A stretch of 64,000 bases of DNA from Lysinibacillus sp. SGAir0095 (GCF_005491425.1 NZ_CP028083.1:644001-708000); one strand, 5' to 3'; positions 1 to 8,769 are shown, numbered from the stretch's first letter. Numbers and translations are program-made. The notes: generated by a model from the letters alone, not told the origin.

Positions 1-466
1 CACCACTTCCGGTTGCACCAACAACATCGAACCAATAGGGTGCTTTCACCTTCATTGCTTCCCCAAAATCATGTTCGGTTTCAATTGCATATGAAACTGT
101 AATATTCGTACCGTCATACACTGCATTATCAATCATAACCGTAATGCCATTACTTGTTTGCGATAGGTTGAGATCAGTGGAAAAGTCTTCAAATGCTTCA
201 TAGCGATGTTCATCGTCATTAAAAAATTGAATGACATTATCCATAAAAGGAAGCTGGGATGCAAGAGATGGGAAAGCAAAACCTGAGACAGTAGTAGCAC
301 TGATAATGATGACAGAAGCTACAGCGAAATTGCGCCAAAGTGTAGTCTTTTTACTTTTTTTAGGGTTTTTTAGTACGTGCTGTTTAACACGGGCTTTCTC
401 AATCTCTGTTACGTCAAGTGTCTCAAGGTGATCGATATCTAAATCAAACCATTCTTTCTTCGTCAT
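1..466 (-). CDS. DUF4179 anti-sigma factor, partial (C-terminus beyond the window)
   Basis: The minus-strand frame opens with ATG at 466 and stays open to the window edge (about 155 residues visible). Its ATG overlaps the TGA of the upstream sigma factor gene (ATGA), so the two are translationally coupled. The first 45 residues are charged and cytoplasmic in character. One membrane segment follows at about residues 47-65 (FAVASVIIISATTVSGFAF). After it comes a beta-rich extracellular part resembling the DUF4179 family. In Bacillales such proteins are typically membrane anti-sigma factors encoded beside an ECF sigma gene. Holding the neighbouring sigma factor inactive until an envelope signal arrives is inference from this pairing. 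Confidence 0.8.
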   Translation of the reverse strand, partial: MTKKEWFDLDIDHLETLDVTEIEKARVKQHVLKNPKKSKKTTLWRNFAVASVIIISATTVSGFAFPSLASQLPFMDNVIQFFNDDEHRYEAFEDFSTDLNLSQTSNGITVMIDNAVYDGTNITVSYAIETEHDFGEAMKVKAPYWFDVVGATGSG

Positions 467-1026
467 ACAAATCGCTCCTTTAGCTTTGCGTTTGTGGCTA
501 GAATTTTCTTTCCCCGATATAGGCGATTATCAACGGCGGCTTTGGATAATCCAAGATGATTGGCAATTTCCAGATTTGTAAGCTCCAAATAATATTTCAT
601 CATAAAAATATCACGGTCAATTGCGTCTAATTGGCTAATTGCAAATAATAATTCATTTTTTTCTTCCCGTTGTATAACAGATAGGTCTGTTTGCAAGGCA
701 CTTGCTTTTTCTTCAAGTGGTGCATCAAATTGTTCATTCGTCATCTGCCTTTCTATCTGGCGATACCGGTCAATGGCTTTGTATTTTGTAATCATGCCAA
801 TCCATTTTTTAAAATCCGCTGCATCGCCATTAAATTGTCGGGCGTTTTGCCAAACGGTAAGAAAGACATCATTAACACATTCATCAATATCAGGGCGTTT
901 CATATTGTGTAAAATTTTTGTTGCAATCGTTTTTACAAGTGGCAAATAAGCCTCGATGATATAGTCAAGTGCATCTTCTTTTTGTTTCTTTAATCGGGTA
1001 ATAAAGTTTGTCGATGAACATTTCAT
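463..1026 (-). CDS. RNA polymerase ECF-type sigma-70 factor
   Basis: A 187-residue protein with the two sigma domains of group 4 factors. Region 2 lies at about residues 25-95 and includes the WIGMITKYKAIDRYRQ stretch that normally melts the -10 element. Region 4 lies at about 128-175 with a helix-turn-helix (LTNLEIANHLGLSKAAVDNRLYRGK) for -35 recognition. No extra domain is seen. It is the first gene of a sigma/anti-sigma operon: its stop overlaps the start of the DUF4179 gene by four bases. The ribosome binding site AAGGAGCG sits 8-9 bases before the ATG. Such pairs usually autoregulate; a TTGTACTTTAT element just upstream recurs inverted near 1190. Target genes are unknown. Confidence 0.88.
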   Translation of the reverse strand: MKCSSTNFITRLKKQKEDALDYIIEAYLPLVKTIATKILHNMKRPDIDECVNDVFLTVWQNARQFNGDAADFKKWIGMITKYKAIDRYRQIERQMTNEQFDAPLEEKASALQTDLSVIQREEKNELLFAISQLDAIDRDIFMMKYYLELTNLEIANHLGLSKAAVDNRLYRGKKILATNAKLKERFV

Positions 1027-1365
1027 TAACTTCGCTCCTTATATAATTAAAAAAGCTTTTTCATAAAGTACAACGAACGGTAAGTTTATTTATTCTCAAA
1101 ATAAATCTAAATGTAAAAAAGTTTGTAATTTGTAAAAGCTATAATAGTGTAGTTAAAAGCAAATACAAATTTATAAATATTGAAATTATTGTACTTTATA
1201 AAGTAGGGGCCATGCGATAGTGAAAGGGCATATTTAAATTTGGAATAAAATCTGGAGCTGCGTAATACAATCCATTTGGTGACAAAAATAAAAAGGGATG
1301 CCTATGGGTTTGAAACTAAATTAAAAGACTTTACGTATATGTAAAATAATGGAGGGGATGTTAGA
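1027..1365. promoter_or_regulatory. Divergent promoter region with a 14-bp palindrome
   Basis: This 339-bp gap separates the sigma-factor operon from the AIM24 gene. It holds TACTTTATAAAGTA at 1192-1205, a perfect 14-bp palindrome. The half-element TTGTACTTTAT is present there (1189-1199) and again on the other strand near 1062-1074, just upstream of the sigma gene. The facing pair suggests a shared operator or an ECF promoter element, but no match to a known consensus is claimed. The rest is AT-rich and I see no gene in it. Confidence 0.4.
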
Positions 1366-2061
1366 ATGAATCGATATTCGATTGAAGAATTTATTAAAAG
1401 TACAGAGCAAGTTGATAAGGGAGAAGGGTTTTTTGAATTAGAAACGCCCCGTATTTTAGAGGTAAACCTTGATGGCCTTGTATGGGCGAAATCTGGGGCA
1501 ATGATCTCCTATAACGGCAAGATTAAGTTTGAACGCGAAGGGATTCTGGAAAATGGGATTGGCCACATGTTCAAAAAGGCATTTACTGGTGAAGGTGCAA
1601 GTCTTATGAAGGCAAATGGAAAAGGGAAATTGTATTTAGCTGATAGCGGAAAGAAAATCATCATATTGAATTTGCAGAATGAAGCCATTCATGTAAATGG
1701 AAATGACCTATTAGCATTCGAGCCATCCATTAAACACAATATCAAGCTGATGAAAAAAGTGGCAGGGATGATGGCTGGTGGATTATTTAATGTGCGTTGT
1801 GAAGGTACAGGGATGATTGCAATTACATCTCATTATGAACCACTGACATTACGTGTCACCCCAGGAAATCCCGTTATTACAGATCCAAACGCAACGGTAG
1901 CATGGTCAGGAAATCTCCAGCCAGAGTTCCAAACAGACATTTCACTAAAAACCTTTGTAGGAAGAGGCAGTGGGGAATCGATTCAGATGCGATTTGAAGG
2001 AAATGGCTTTGTCATTGTTCAGCCTTATGAAGAGGTGAATATGCAGGCAGGCAGTAATTAA
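1366..2061 (+). CDS. AIM24 family protein
   Basis: A 231-residue soluble protein of the AIM24 / TIM-barrel-like beta-prism family, of general unknown function in bacteria. After a short N-terminal lead it has the repeated glycine-rich beta pattern of the family: EVNLDGLVWAKSGAMISY near residues 30-47, a GEGASLMKANGKGKLYLAD stretch near 78-96 and VGRGSGESIQMRFEGNGFV near the end. No signal peptide or membrane segment is seen. GGAGGGG sits 8 bases before the ATG at 1366. It is followed by its own terminator, so it is probably monocistronic. It faces away from the sigma/anti-sigma operon across a palindrome-bearing gap, so it could be a target of that sigma factor (inference). Confidence 0.85.
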   Translation: MNRYSIEEFIKSTEQVDKGEGFFELETPRILEVNLDGLVWAKSGAMISYNGKIKFEREGILENGIGHMFKKAFTGEGASLMKANGKGKLYLADSGKKIIILNLQNEAIHVNGNDLLAFEPSIKHNIKLMKKVAGMMAGGLFNVRCEGTGMIAITSHYEPLTLRVTPGNPVITDPNATVAWSGNLQPEFQTDISLKTFVGRGSGESIQMRFEGNGFVIVQPYEEVNMQAGSN

Positions 2062-2085
2062 ATTTCGATATAGAATTTTTATAGT

Positions 2086-2125
2086 GTAGACAAAGGGAAC
2101 TAGTGACTTTGTCTACGTTTTTTTT
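2086..2125 (+). terminator. Rho-independent terminator of the AIM24 gene
   Basis: Stem GTAGACAAAG (2086-2095) pairs perfectly with CTTTGTCTAC (2107-2116) and is followed by a run of eight T. Confidence 0.9.
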
Positions 2126-2298
2126 ATGAATACTTTTAAAAGGATTAACCAGACTGTCTTGATAACGCTTGTCAGAAAAGGCAGGAAGTCGAGTATCTTG
2201 TTACCAGCTTTTTTCTTAAACTCTTTATTTCTTTATGTATGGAGGTTTAACTTCGGGAAAATCTATACCATAAGAAATCAAGAAAGGAGGAAATACTC

Positions 2299-2787
2299 TT
2301 GCAGTATACTAAAGCGTTTTTCATCAAACTTGCCATGACAATCATTGTCTTGTGGATTATATTAGGATTATTTTATAGAGTATCATTTGGAAACATCCTT
2401 CTTATTGGTACGCTGTTATCAATTGTTTCTTTTGTTGGCGACGTATTCATTTTACCTAAAATCGGAAATTTTATAGCATCAGTTAGCGACTTATTCCTCG
2501 CCTTTTTTGTCATTTGGGGATTAGGAACATGGGTATACGGCGAAAATACATCTATGTTTGCTGCAGCCTTTGTATCAGCTCTTTTTATAGGATTAGGAGA
2601 GATGTTTTACCACCGATATTTTAAAGAACATGTCATCGAAACGATCCAGGAGCCAGAAAAGAATCAGGGATATACCTATACTCCTAGAATAGCGCAAACT
2701 GAGTTTTCACAGGACTTTGATGAGGGCTTGGAGAAGAAAGAGAACAATGATATTACGAAAAGTGAAACCGAAGGACCAATCAAATAA
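2299..2787 (+). CDS. DUF2512 (YndM-like) membrane protein
   Basis: A 162-residue protein with four hydrophobic segments in the first 110 residues (about 8-30, 33-50, 60-78, 84-103) and a charged C-terminal tail of about 50 residues. The loop FGNILLIGTLLSIVSFVGDVFILPK is typical of the DUF2512 family, which includes B. subtilis YndM; its function is unknown. The start is TTG at 2299, chosen because GGAGG at 2286-2290 lies eight bases upstream and no nearby in-frame ATG fits. It ends at a terminator shared with the convergent ferredoxin-NADP reductase gene. Confidence 0.8.
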   Translation: MQYTKAFFIKLAMTIIVLWIILGLFYRVSFGNILLIGTLLSIVSFVGDVFILPKIGNFIASVSDLFLAFFVIWGLGTWVYGENTSMFAAAFVSALFIGLGEMFYHRYFKEHVIETIQEPEKNQGYTYTPRIAQTEFSQDFDEGLEKKENNDITKSETEGPIK

Positions 2788-2790
2788 AAG

Positions 2791-2825
2791 AGGAGCTGCC
2801 CCAATCGTTTAGGGCAGTCCTTTTT
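2791..2825. terminator. Bidirectional terminator between DUF2512 and reductase genes
   Basis: GGAGCTGCCC pairs with GGGCAGTCC with one bulge. A T-run follows on the plus strand and A-rich sequence precedes it, so it can serve both convergent genes. Confidence 0.75.
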
Positions 2826-2832
2826 ATATACC

Positions 2833-3843
2833 TTATTTTTTGTTAAACATATCCGAACTATGCGGGACATGGCCTCGTGCAGTTGGGTCGATATAATGTT
2901 TAGCGGCATTGATGGCAATGGTTGCTTCACCAAAGCCTGTTGCGATCAATTTCACTTTTCCTTCATAGTCACAAACATCACCAACAGCGTAAATGCCTTC
3001 AAGATTTGTTTCCATTTTCGAGTTTACATTAATAGAAATTTTACTCATATCTAATCCCCAATTATTTAAAGCGCCTAGAGAGGAAGTAAACCCATAGTTT
3101 ACAAACAGTTCATCTGCCTCTAACTTTTCAGATCCTCCAGATTCCCCATTTTTAAAGGTGATTTTTTGTAGTTTGCCATCGTCGCCCTCCAGTTCGGTAG
3201 GAACAAAGGGAGTTTTTATTTCCACGGATGATTTTTTCAATTGCTCTACACTATGTTCATGAGCAGTAAATTTATCACGTCGGTGGACAATAGTTACACT
3301 TTCGGCAATCGGCTCTAACATTAAAGTCCAATCGACCGCTGAATCACCTCCACCTAAGACAATGACTTTCTTTCCCTTGAACAGACTCATATCATTGATA
3401 AAATAATGAAGCGTTTTTCCTTCGTAGCTTACCGCATTTTCAATGGCTAGTTTTCTTGGCTGGAACGCACCCAAACCAGCCGCAATGATAATGGTTTTTG
3501 TCATATGAATTTCTTTATCAGTCATAACTTTCATAACGCCGCTATCAACTCTTTCGTAGCTTTGAATCGTTTGTTCCATTACGAATGTTTGCTCAAACAA
3601 TCCTAACTGTTCGATTAAATTGTCGATTAATTCTTTGGCACGCACTTTTGGAAAACCTGCTACATCATAGATGAATTTTTCTGGGTAAATTACTGAGAGG
3701 CGTCCACCAAGCTGGGGTAGACTTTCTATAATTTTAACTGATAAATTACGCATACCAGCATAAAACGCGGTAAAAAGCCCTACTGGACCACCACCAATAA
3801 TCGTCACATCATAAACTTTTTCATCGGTTTTCATTAGATCCAC
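2833..3843 (-). CDS. Ferredoxin--NADP(+) reductase, YumC type
   Basis: A 336-residue FAD/NADPH flavoprotein of the thioredoxin-reductase-like ferredoxin/flavodoxin-NADP reductase family. It passes electrons from NADPH to ferredoxin or flavodoxin in the cytoplasm. The FAD-binding GGGPVGL motif lies at about residues 17-23, the NADP-binding [11 protein letters not shown] near 165, and the C-terminal FAD motif YAVGDVCD near 290. The CxxC redox pair of true thioredoxin reductases is absent, which separates YumC-type enzymes from TrxB. The frame opens at a GTG (3843); the ATG nine bases inside (3834, MKTDEKV) is an equally plausible start because ribosome binding sequence is weak at both. Single gene ending in a shared terminator. 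Confidence 0.9.
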   Translation of the reverse strand: MDLMKTDEKVYDVTIIGGGPVGLFTAFYAGMRNLSVKIIESLPQLGGRLSVIYPEKFIYDVAGFPKVRAKELIDNLIEQLGLFEQTFVMEQTIQSYERVDSGVMKVMTDKEIHMTKTIIIAAGLGAFQPRKLAIENAVSYEGKTLHYFINDMSLFKGKKVIVLGGGDSAVDWTLMLEPIAESVTIVHRRDKFTAHEHSVEQLKKSSVEIKTPFVPTELEGDDGKLQKITFKNGESGGSEKLEADELFVNYGFTSSLGALNNWGLDMSKISINVNSKMETNLEGIYAVGDVCDYEGKVKLIATGFGEATIAINAAKHYIDPTARGHVPHSSDMFNKK

Positions 3844-4071
3844 TCATTTTCTTTTAATGTTTTGTTGCTCTTACTTATTTATGTGGAGTATTACCTTAAA
3901 AGTAGTGATTTATTTATCTTTTGAAATGGTCAATTTTCATTCTGACAATGGGGGTGTACTTGAGGGGATAAATTCATAGCGAGTCTATTGAATATGTCTT
4001 GAATTTTTTGCCAATGAATGTGTGAATCCATTAAAATAGACATATGCAGCAAAAGAAACGAGGGAATCCTT

Positions 4072-4722
4072 ATGATGAAATATATTATTTTTGACTTTGA
4101 TGGAACTTTAGCAGATTCGCATGCTGTTTTTATGAAAGCATGGAATAACTATGCAGATACATTTAAGTATGACCGCGTTAAGAGTGAAGATATAATTGCG
4201 ACAAGAAATTTAAATTTACATCAAAGAGCCAAACTATTCCATTTCCCGATGCACAAACTACCGATTATTTTGCCAAAGATATATGGATATTTTAAAGCTC
4301 ATATACAGGAAGTGAAGGTATTTGATGGTATTAAAGAAATGCTTGATATACTTTCGCAGCATGGTTTTAAAATTATCATACTCTCATCGAATGCAAAGGA
4401 AAATATCGAATTGCTATTAGCGCAGGAGAAGATTGACGCTGTATCTCAGGTACTTACATCCAGCAAACTATTTGGAAAAGATGCAGTCTTAAAGAAGTTT
4501 CTAAAGAAACAGCAGCTAACACCTGAAGAAGTGCTCTATGTCGGAGATGAAATTCGAGATATTATCGCCTGCAATGTGGTAGGGATACCATTTATGTGGG
4601 TAAGTTGGGGACTAGATGGTTTTGAACTCATAGAAAAAGAAAAACCAAAATATGTTGTCCATACTCCTCAAGACATCATTAATACTTTAGCTTCAACAAT
4701 CAGCCTCGACTTAATTCGTTAA
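4072..4722 (+). CDS. HAD-superfamily hydrolase (phosphatase-like)
   Basis: About 216 residues with the HAD motifs: motif I DFDGT with both aspartates near residues 8-10, motif II at LSSN near 105, a lysine region around 140, and motif III VGDEIRDI near 160. The cap is helical and C1-type, as in phosphoglycolate phosphatase relatives. The substrate is not predictable. The frame is open from 4018, but the ATG pair at 4072/4075 is preferred because GAGGG lies eight bases before it and the protein then starts MMKYIIFDFDGT like its family. An inverted repeat, TTAAGCG-AA-CGCTTAA, lies directly after the stop. Confidence 0.85.
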   Translation: MMKYIIFDFDGTLADSHAVFMKAWNNYADTFKYDRVKSEDIIATRNLNLHQRAKLFHFPMHKLPIILPKIYGYFKAHIQEVKVFDGIKEMLDILSQHGFKIIILSSNAKENIELLLAQEKIDAVSQVLTSSKLFGKDAVLKKFLKKQQLTPEEVLYVGDEIRDIIACNVVGIPFMWVSWGLDGFELIEKEKPKYVVHTPQDIINTLASTISLDLIR

Positions 4723-5104
4723 GTTTTTAAGCGAACGCTTAACATTCAGATGCTAGTGCTCCATGAACATGAACACCTTTCTATAAAAAAATCCCAATCA
4801 TAAATGACTGGGATAAAAAATCTCATATTGATCACCTGAAAGTAGGTGAAAAGGCTAAGTTAATAACCGTTCAAAGTATTAACTTACGTTTATCATATAG
4901 AATCTAGTGTTTTTGCTCAATGCAATATTATTGGCAGTAAGTGATATAAGTGTTGGAATTGGCGTTATTTAGTCATTGATTTTATATTGAATAACATTAA
5001 GCAAATCTAAACTATTAATACAATTGGATGAATCGAGTATGGTCATATTAAATTTCGCTTGTTATAGCATAAATCAAATATGAGGGGATATAGGGGGAGA
5101 AATA
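4723..5104. other. Gene-free region with hairpins
   Basis: No open frame with a ribosome binding site was found in this 382-bp stretch. It holds a perfect inverted repeat TTAAGCG/CGCTTAA (4727-4742), a hairpin ATCCCA/TGGGAT (4788-4812) with a T-run only on the minus strand, and a small hairpin CACCT/AGGTG (4832-4847). A minus-strand terminator without any minus-strand gene upstream of it hints at a lost gene, but nothing recognisable remains. Confidence 0.4.
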
Positions 5105-6127
5105 ATGAAAAGTTTGCAAGAGAAGCTAGAGACATTGCAGGAGGAAATACAGTTTTCAGGAACAGTTTTAGTTACACAAGGAGGCGATGAAATTTTTAAT
5201 GCCAGCTACGGATATGCAAATCGTAATGACAAGATTGAAAATCTCCGTAATACAAAGTTTGGTATTGCCTCAGGGTGCAAAATTTTCACATCAGTAGCAA
5301 TTTGTCAGCTCGTAGAACAAGGAAAAGTAGAATTTCAAACAAAATTAAAGGATATTTTATCAATAGATTTCCCTCACTTTGATTCCAATATTACTGTACA
5401 TCACTTATTAACACACACTTCTGGTGTACCGGATTATTTTGATGAAGAAGTCATAAAGGATTTCGAAGAGCTATGGATGAGGGTACCAATGTATCAAATT
5501 CGTAGTTTAAAAGACTTCCTTCCATTATTTCAGAATCATAAAATGAAGTACCCGGCAGGCGAGAGGTTCTCTTACAATAACTCAGGGTATATTTTGTTGG
5601 GGTTAATAGTTGAAGAACTGAGTGGACGAAGCTTTGATGAATATGTGTTGGAGCATATTTTTAAACCAGCAGGTATGAAGGATTCGGGTTATTTTGAATT
5701 GGATCGACTTCCAGCTCGGTCGGCTATAGGATATATCGATTTTGAAGATGGTAGATGGAAGTCAAATATCTATTCGATTCCAGTTAAAGGTGGATCGGAT
5801 GGTGGAGCTTTTGTAACAGCACCGGATATGCTGAAATTTTGGAGGGCTTTAACTAGCTATTCATTATTGAATAAAGAGAATACTGATTGGTTATTATCAA
5901 TCCATGAAACCGTAGAAGACAGTATTTCATACGGCTACGGTATCTGGATAGAGGATGATGGTCAAACCCGTCAATATATCTTAATGGGATATGATCCAGG
6001 TGTAAATTTTCGCGCTTCTTTTTATCCTAAACAAGACTTGCAAATCGTAGTTTGTTCAAATGGATCAAGTGGTGCTTATAAGGTTATTTCCTTAATTCAG
6101 GATGAGCTATTGCATCAGAATAAATAA
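5105..6127 (+). CDS. Serine hydrolase, beta-lactamase / penicillin-binding class C family
   Basis: A 340-residue serine hydrolase of the class C beta-lactamase fold. The catalytic SxxK is S56-GC-K59 and the YxN element is Y157-N-N159. A GGSDGGAF stretch near 230 occupies the place of the third motif (usually HxG or KTG). LLTHTSGVPDYF near 101-112 is a strong family hallmark. No signal peptide is seen, so it is probably cytoplasmic and more likely an esterase or peptidase than a resistance enzyme. The substrate is unknown. GGGGGAG lies a few bases before the ATG. No operon partner is evident, although the DUF1801 gene follows 77 bp on. Confidence 0.85.
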   Translation: MKSLQEKLETLQEEIQFSGTVLVTQGGDEIFNASYGYANRNDKIENLRNTKFGIASGCKIFTSVAICQLVEQGKVEFQTKLKDILSIDFPHFDSNITVHHLLTHTSGVPDYFDEEVIKDFEELWMRVPMYQIRSLKDFLPLFQNHKMKYPAGERFSYNNSGYILLGLIVEELSGRSFDEYVLEHIFKPAGMKDSGYFELDRLPARSAIGYIDFEDGRWKSNIYSIPVKGGSDGGAFVTAPDMLKFWRALTSYSLLNKENTDWLLSIHETVEDSISYGYGIWIEDDGQTRQYILMGYDPGVNFRASFYPKQDLQIVVCSNGSSGAYKVISLIQDELLHQNK

Positions 6128-6204
6128 GTGTCGGAGTATAGAACAAAAGGGTACAGATAGATTTAGTAGATAATGAAGAAAACATTATGAAGGAGTCATC
6201 ATGC

Positions 6205-6570
6205 ATGAATGTCGAAAATAGAAAAATTGTAGAGGTCGATCAATTTCTTGAAACCTTACCAGAAGAGATTCAAGAAATCACGGTAGCGTTACGGAACATT
6301 ATTCTAGATGCTTCACAGGAAATCGTGGAAGAATATAAGTGGTCCATGCCGAATTATTCATATAACGGTTTGGTTTGTTACCTGCAAACGGCAAAAAAAC
6401 ATGTGAAACTTGGCTTTCATAAAGGCAATCAGCTTCAAGAGGGAGCAGGAAAGGAACTATTGGAGGGCGCTGGCAAAACAATGAGATATATTACGCTGAA
6501 AAAGTTGGAAGATCTCCAACCGGCTGTTTTTACGTCGCTTATTCTTGCGGCGATGGAGTTGAATGTGTAA
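6205..6570 (+). CDS. DUF1801 (YdhG/YdeI-like) protein
   Basis: A 121-residue protein of the DUF1801 fold, sometimes labelled iron chaperone after B. subtilis YdhG/frataxin-like proteins. Visible marks are EVDQFLETLPEEIQEI near the N-terminus, EEYKWSMPNYSYNG near 40-55, and the helical end GKTMRYITLKKLEDLQP. Function in this organism is unknown. The frame opens at 6187, but the ATG at 6205 has AAGGAG nine bases upstream while the first ATG has none. It is followed by a hairpin terminator. Confidence 0.8.
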   Translation: MNVENRKIVEVDQFLETLPEEIQEITVALRNIILDASQEIVEEYKWSMPNYSYNGLVCYLQTAKKHVKLGFHKGNQLQEGAGKELLEGAGKTMRYITLKKLEDLQPAVFTSLILAAMELNV

Positions 6571-6580
6571 GAAAATTATT

Positions 6581-6613
6581 GAGCAATTACTTTGTTGCTG
6601 GTAATTGCTCTTA
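6581..6613 (+). terminator. Terminator after DUF1801 gene
   Basis: GAGCAATTAC (6581-6590) pairs perfectly with GTAATTGCTC (6601-6610); the T-tract after it is short. Confidence 0.65.
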
Positions 6614-6782
6614 TTACAAATTTCTCATCAGGTAATCATCTAACATTACATTTATAAATATTATTCTCAATCTTGTATGCGCCTAGTTTGCTAATTGTTT
6701 CTATATTTCAAGAAGGATTGGCTCTAGTTTTGTTGAATTCAATTGATTACCAAGTACAAATAGCAAGGAGAGACCAAGATGA

Positions 6783-6968
6783 ATGAAATATAAATCAAAG
6801 GTCATTAACTACCTTACTACTATTGTAGTTTATATGTTGTTGTGGCTTTTGTATTTTATGGATATCATTAATGCTTTTGTTTATATAGGTACATTATTAT
6901 CAGGGCTAATAATATTATTGGTGTTGGGAATTTTTTTCGAAATAACAAATCTAAAGCGGCAGGAGTAA
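6783..6968 (+). CDS. N-terminal membrane part of a split Lon-like protease (frameshifted)
   Basis: A 61-residue open frame with two hydrophobic segments (about residues 9-27 and 30-52). It ends abruptly after a T7 run at 6931-6937. If that run had eight T, reading would pass from LGIFF into RNNKSKAAGVSW and on without a stop through a third membrane segment and the Lon-type domain that ends at 7654. The whole gene would then encode about 290 residues. So this is best read as the 5' part of one gene broken by a one-base deletion, by a sequencing error, or bypassed by slippage. AAGGAG lies at 6765-6770. An ATG at 6779 is better spaced from it but opens only a four-codon frame. Confidence 0.6.
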   Translation: MKYKSKVINYLTTIVVYMLLWLLYFMDIINAFVYIGTLLSGLIILLVLGIFFEITNLKRQE

Positions 6969-7099
6969 GTTGGTTATTTCTTTTAGTTGCCATTTTCATC
7001 TTTTATGAAATTCGTCTATTATGGTATGAATCCTATACATATACTGCTAGTTTTTATGAAGAACCAATTGAAGTAGTTGAGAAATCGGGTATTTACTTA

Positions 7100-7654
7100 A
7101 TGGTTGTAAGAACAAGGGAAATAGAGTACTTGGATGATGAGTCTCTTATTAGGAATAGTCTTAAACAAGGTGAAAGGGATTTTATTGATTTATACAAATT
7201 AAATAATAAAATTCGTTATGAAAGCAAAAATACTGAGATTCTTCAGTGGTTAAGAATTCAAAAGGATGAATTTTCAGTGATGAAGGAAAATGTAAAGTTA
7301 TATCTTGGAAATATAGGGAATATAGCAGGATTTCTAAAAAGAGAGGATCTTACAGGTGATAGTGCAGGCTTGGGTTTAGTTTTGACGGAACTTATAGCAC
7401 AAGGGAAATTAGAAAATCATATAACCTTTGGAGTCACTGGTGCCATAAACTCGACTGGAGATGTACGAGAAATAGGGATGGTAAAAGAAAAAATATTGAT
7501 AGCGGAGAAAATGGGTTTCCCATATATAATCATTCCAACGGACAATCTAGAAGATGCAAATGAAATAAAGAAAAAAGAAAAGCTTACTATAGAAATCATT
7601 GACGTAAAGAATGTTGATGAAGCTATTCGTTTAGTGGGGAAATTAAACAATTAA
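7100..7654 (+). CDS. S16 (Lon-type) serine protease domain protein, 3' part of a frameshifted gene
   Basis: A 184-residue frame carrying a Lon-like protease domain with the Ser-Lys dyad: GDSAGLG near residues 90-96 holds the serine and GMVKEKILIAEKMG near 126-139 holds the lysine. GVTGAINSTGDVREIG between them is the usual Lon turn. No AAA+ domain is present, so it resembles the small membrane-linked Lon-like proteases (compare YlbL, which also has a PDZ domain; none is seen here). The ATG at 7100 has no ribosome binding site. The same frame is open upstream to the T7 run near 6931 and encodes a membrane segment (WLFLLVAIFIFYEI), which ties it to the preceding frame. Confidence 0.75.
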   Translation: MVVRTREIEYLDDESLIRNSLKQGERDFIDLYKLNNKIRYESKNTEILQWLRIQKDEFSVMKENVKLYLGNIGNIAGFLKREDLTGDSAGLGLVLTELIAQGKLENHITFGVTGAINSTGDVREIGMVKEKILIAEKMGFPYIIIPTDNLEDANEIKKKEKLTIEIIDVKNVDEAIRLVGKLNN

Positions 7655-7661
7655 AATTACA

Positions 7662-7703
7662 TTATCAAGAGGGTTAATCGATTAGATTAACCCCTCTTGA
7701 TAA
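7662..7703. terminator. Bidirectional terminator between protease and lysozyme genes
   Basis: An 18-base stem starting TTATCAAGAGGG pairs with CCCCTCTTGATAA across a short loop, with one bulged C. It lies between two convergent genes. Confidence 0.85.
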
Positions 7704-7707
7704 GTTA

Positions 7708-8769
7708 TTATTGTGGAATACTCAACGTGTTTCCAGCATAGATAATATCTGGATTTTCGATATTGTTTTCAGAGGCAAGTGCTTCTACAGTGGTTCCGAA
7801 TTTTTTAGAAATTGACCAAAGTGTATCTCCCCAATTTATCAAATATGAAGATGTAGTCGAGATAGTTAGCTCATCACCAGGGTGAATTAGATTTGGATTT
7901 GCTATATCATTATTTGCAAGAATAGAGGGTACCGTTGTTTTATGCATAGTTGCAATACTATTTAGGGTATCGCCAGCCTTTACAACATAGTTAGTTGAAG
8001 TGTCTCCTGATTCTGGTGTAGCAGGGTCTTCAGCTTGTTGTTCAGGTTCCTCGGGCTCTTCAGCTGGTTCTTCCTCCGTTGATGTGCTTTCTATAAATAT
8101 CCCGTCATTGAAAATATTTAAATCCACATCTCCGTTGATGCCTTCAACTGATCCTGTGTCCGTGTATTGCCAGCCTGCCCAAGTATCCCAGATGACCTCA
8201 TCAGAAGGTTCGTTCCCGTCATATTGTGCTAGCCACAAGGAGTAATTTGTTAGTGATTCTCCGAAAACATTCGTAGCATTATCGGCATTACTATAAACCA
8301 TGACCGGATAACCTGTTAGACTTTCAATCTCTTCTGCAAAGGCTAAAGCGATTGCATTGATCTCTTTAACAGATAAGCCATCCAGTTCCTCAAAATCCAT
8401 TACTGGCTTAATGTCTATTTCTTTGCCGCTAATTATGGATGCGAAAAAGTTTGCCTCTTCTCGAGCCTGTTCAACAGTTGTAGCAGTTAAAAAGTGGTAA
8501 AAACCAACCTTTAAACCAGCCGCCTTTGCGCCTTCATAATTGACTTCAAAGTTAGGATCCGTATAGTCGACACCTTCACTGGATTTAATAATCACAATTT
8601 CCATTCCAGCATTGGCCACTGCCTCATAATCGATGTCCTCTTGATATCTACTTACATCGATTCCTTCAAATTCTGACGAGCTTTCCGGTTCGATTGCATA
8701 GGCACTATTCGCAAATGCAAGAGTAACGACAAAAAGAAGTGCTATAAATAATTGTCCTAATTTCTTCAC
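7708..8769 (-). CDS. Secreted GH25 lysozyme with two LysM repeats
   Basis: A 353-residue exported muramidase that cuts the MurNAc-GlcNAc bond of peptidoglycan. A Sec signal peptide spans residues 1-25 (cleavage after SAYA). The glycosyl hydrolase 25 domain follows at about 35-228 with catalytic-site acids D38 in GIDVSRYQ and the D125-F-E127 motif. A Glu/Pro-rich linker (about 230-258) leads to two LysM cell-wall-binding repeats at about 262-304 and 308-353, each with the YxVxxGDTLxxIA pattern. GGAGGTGATA precedes the ATG. A role in cell-wall turnover or attack on other bacteria is inference. The gene stands alone. Confidence 0.92.
   Translation of the reverse strand: MKKLGQLFIALLFVVTLAFANSAYAIEPESSSEFEGIDVSRYQEDIDYEAVANAGMEIVIIKSSEGVDYTDPNFEVNYEGAKAAGLKVGFYHFLTATTVEQAREEANFFASIISGKEIDIKPVMDFEELDGLSVKEINAIALAFAEEIESLTGYPVMVYSNADNATNVFGESLTNYSLWLAQYDGNEPSDEVIWDTWAGWQYTDTGSVEGINGDVDLNIFNDGIFIESTSTEEEPAEEPEEPEQQAEDPATPESGDTSTNYVVKAGDTLNSIATMHKTTVPSILANNDIANPNLIHPGDELTISTTSSYLINWGDTLWSISKKFGTTVEALASENNIENPDIIYAGNTLSIPQ

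Noticed and set aside
2126-2338. 70-residue plus-strand frame before the DUF2512 gene
   Set aside because: It starts in the T-run of a terminator, has no ribosome binding site, and overlaps the real gene in another frame.
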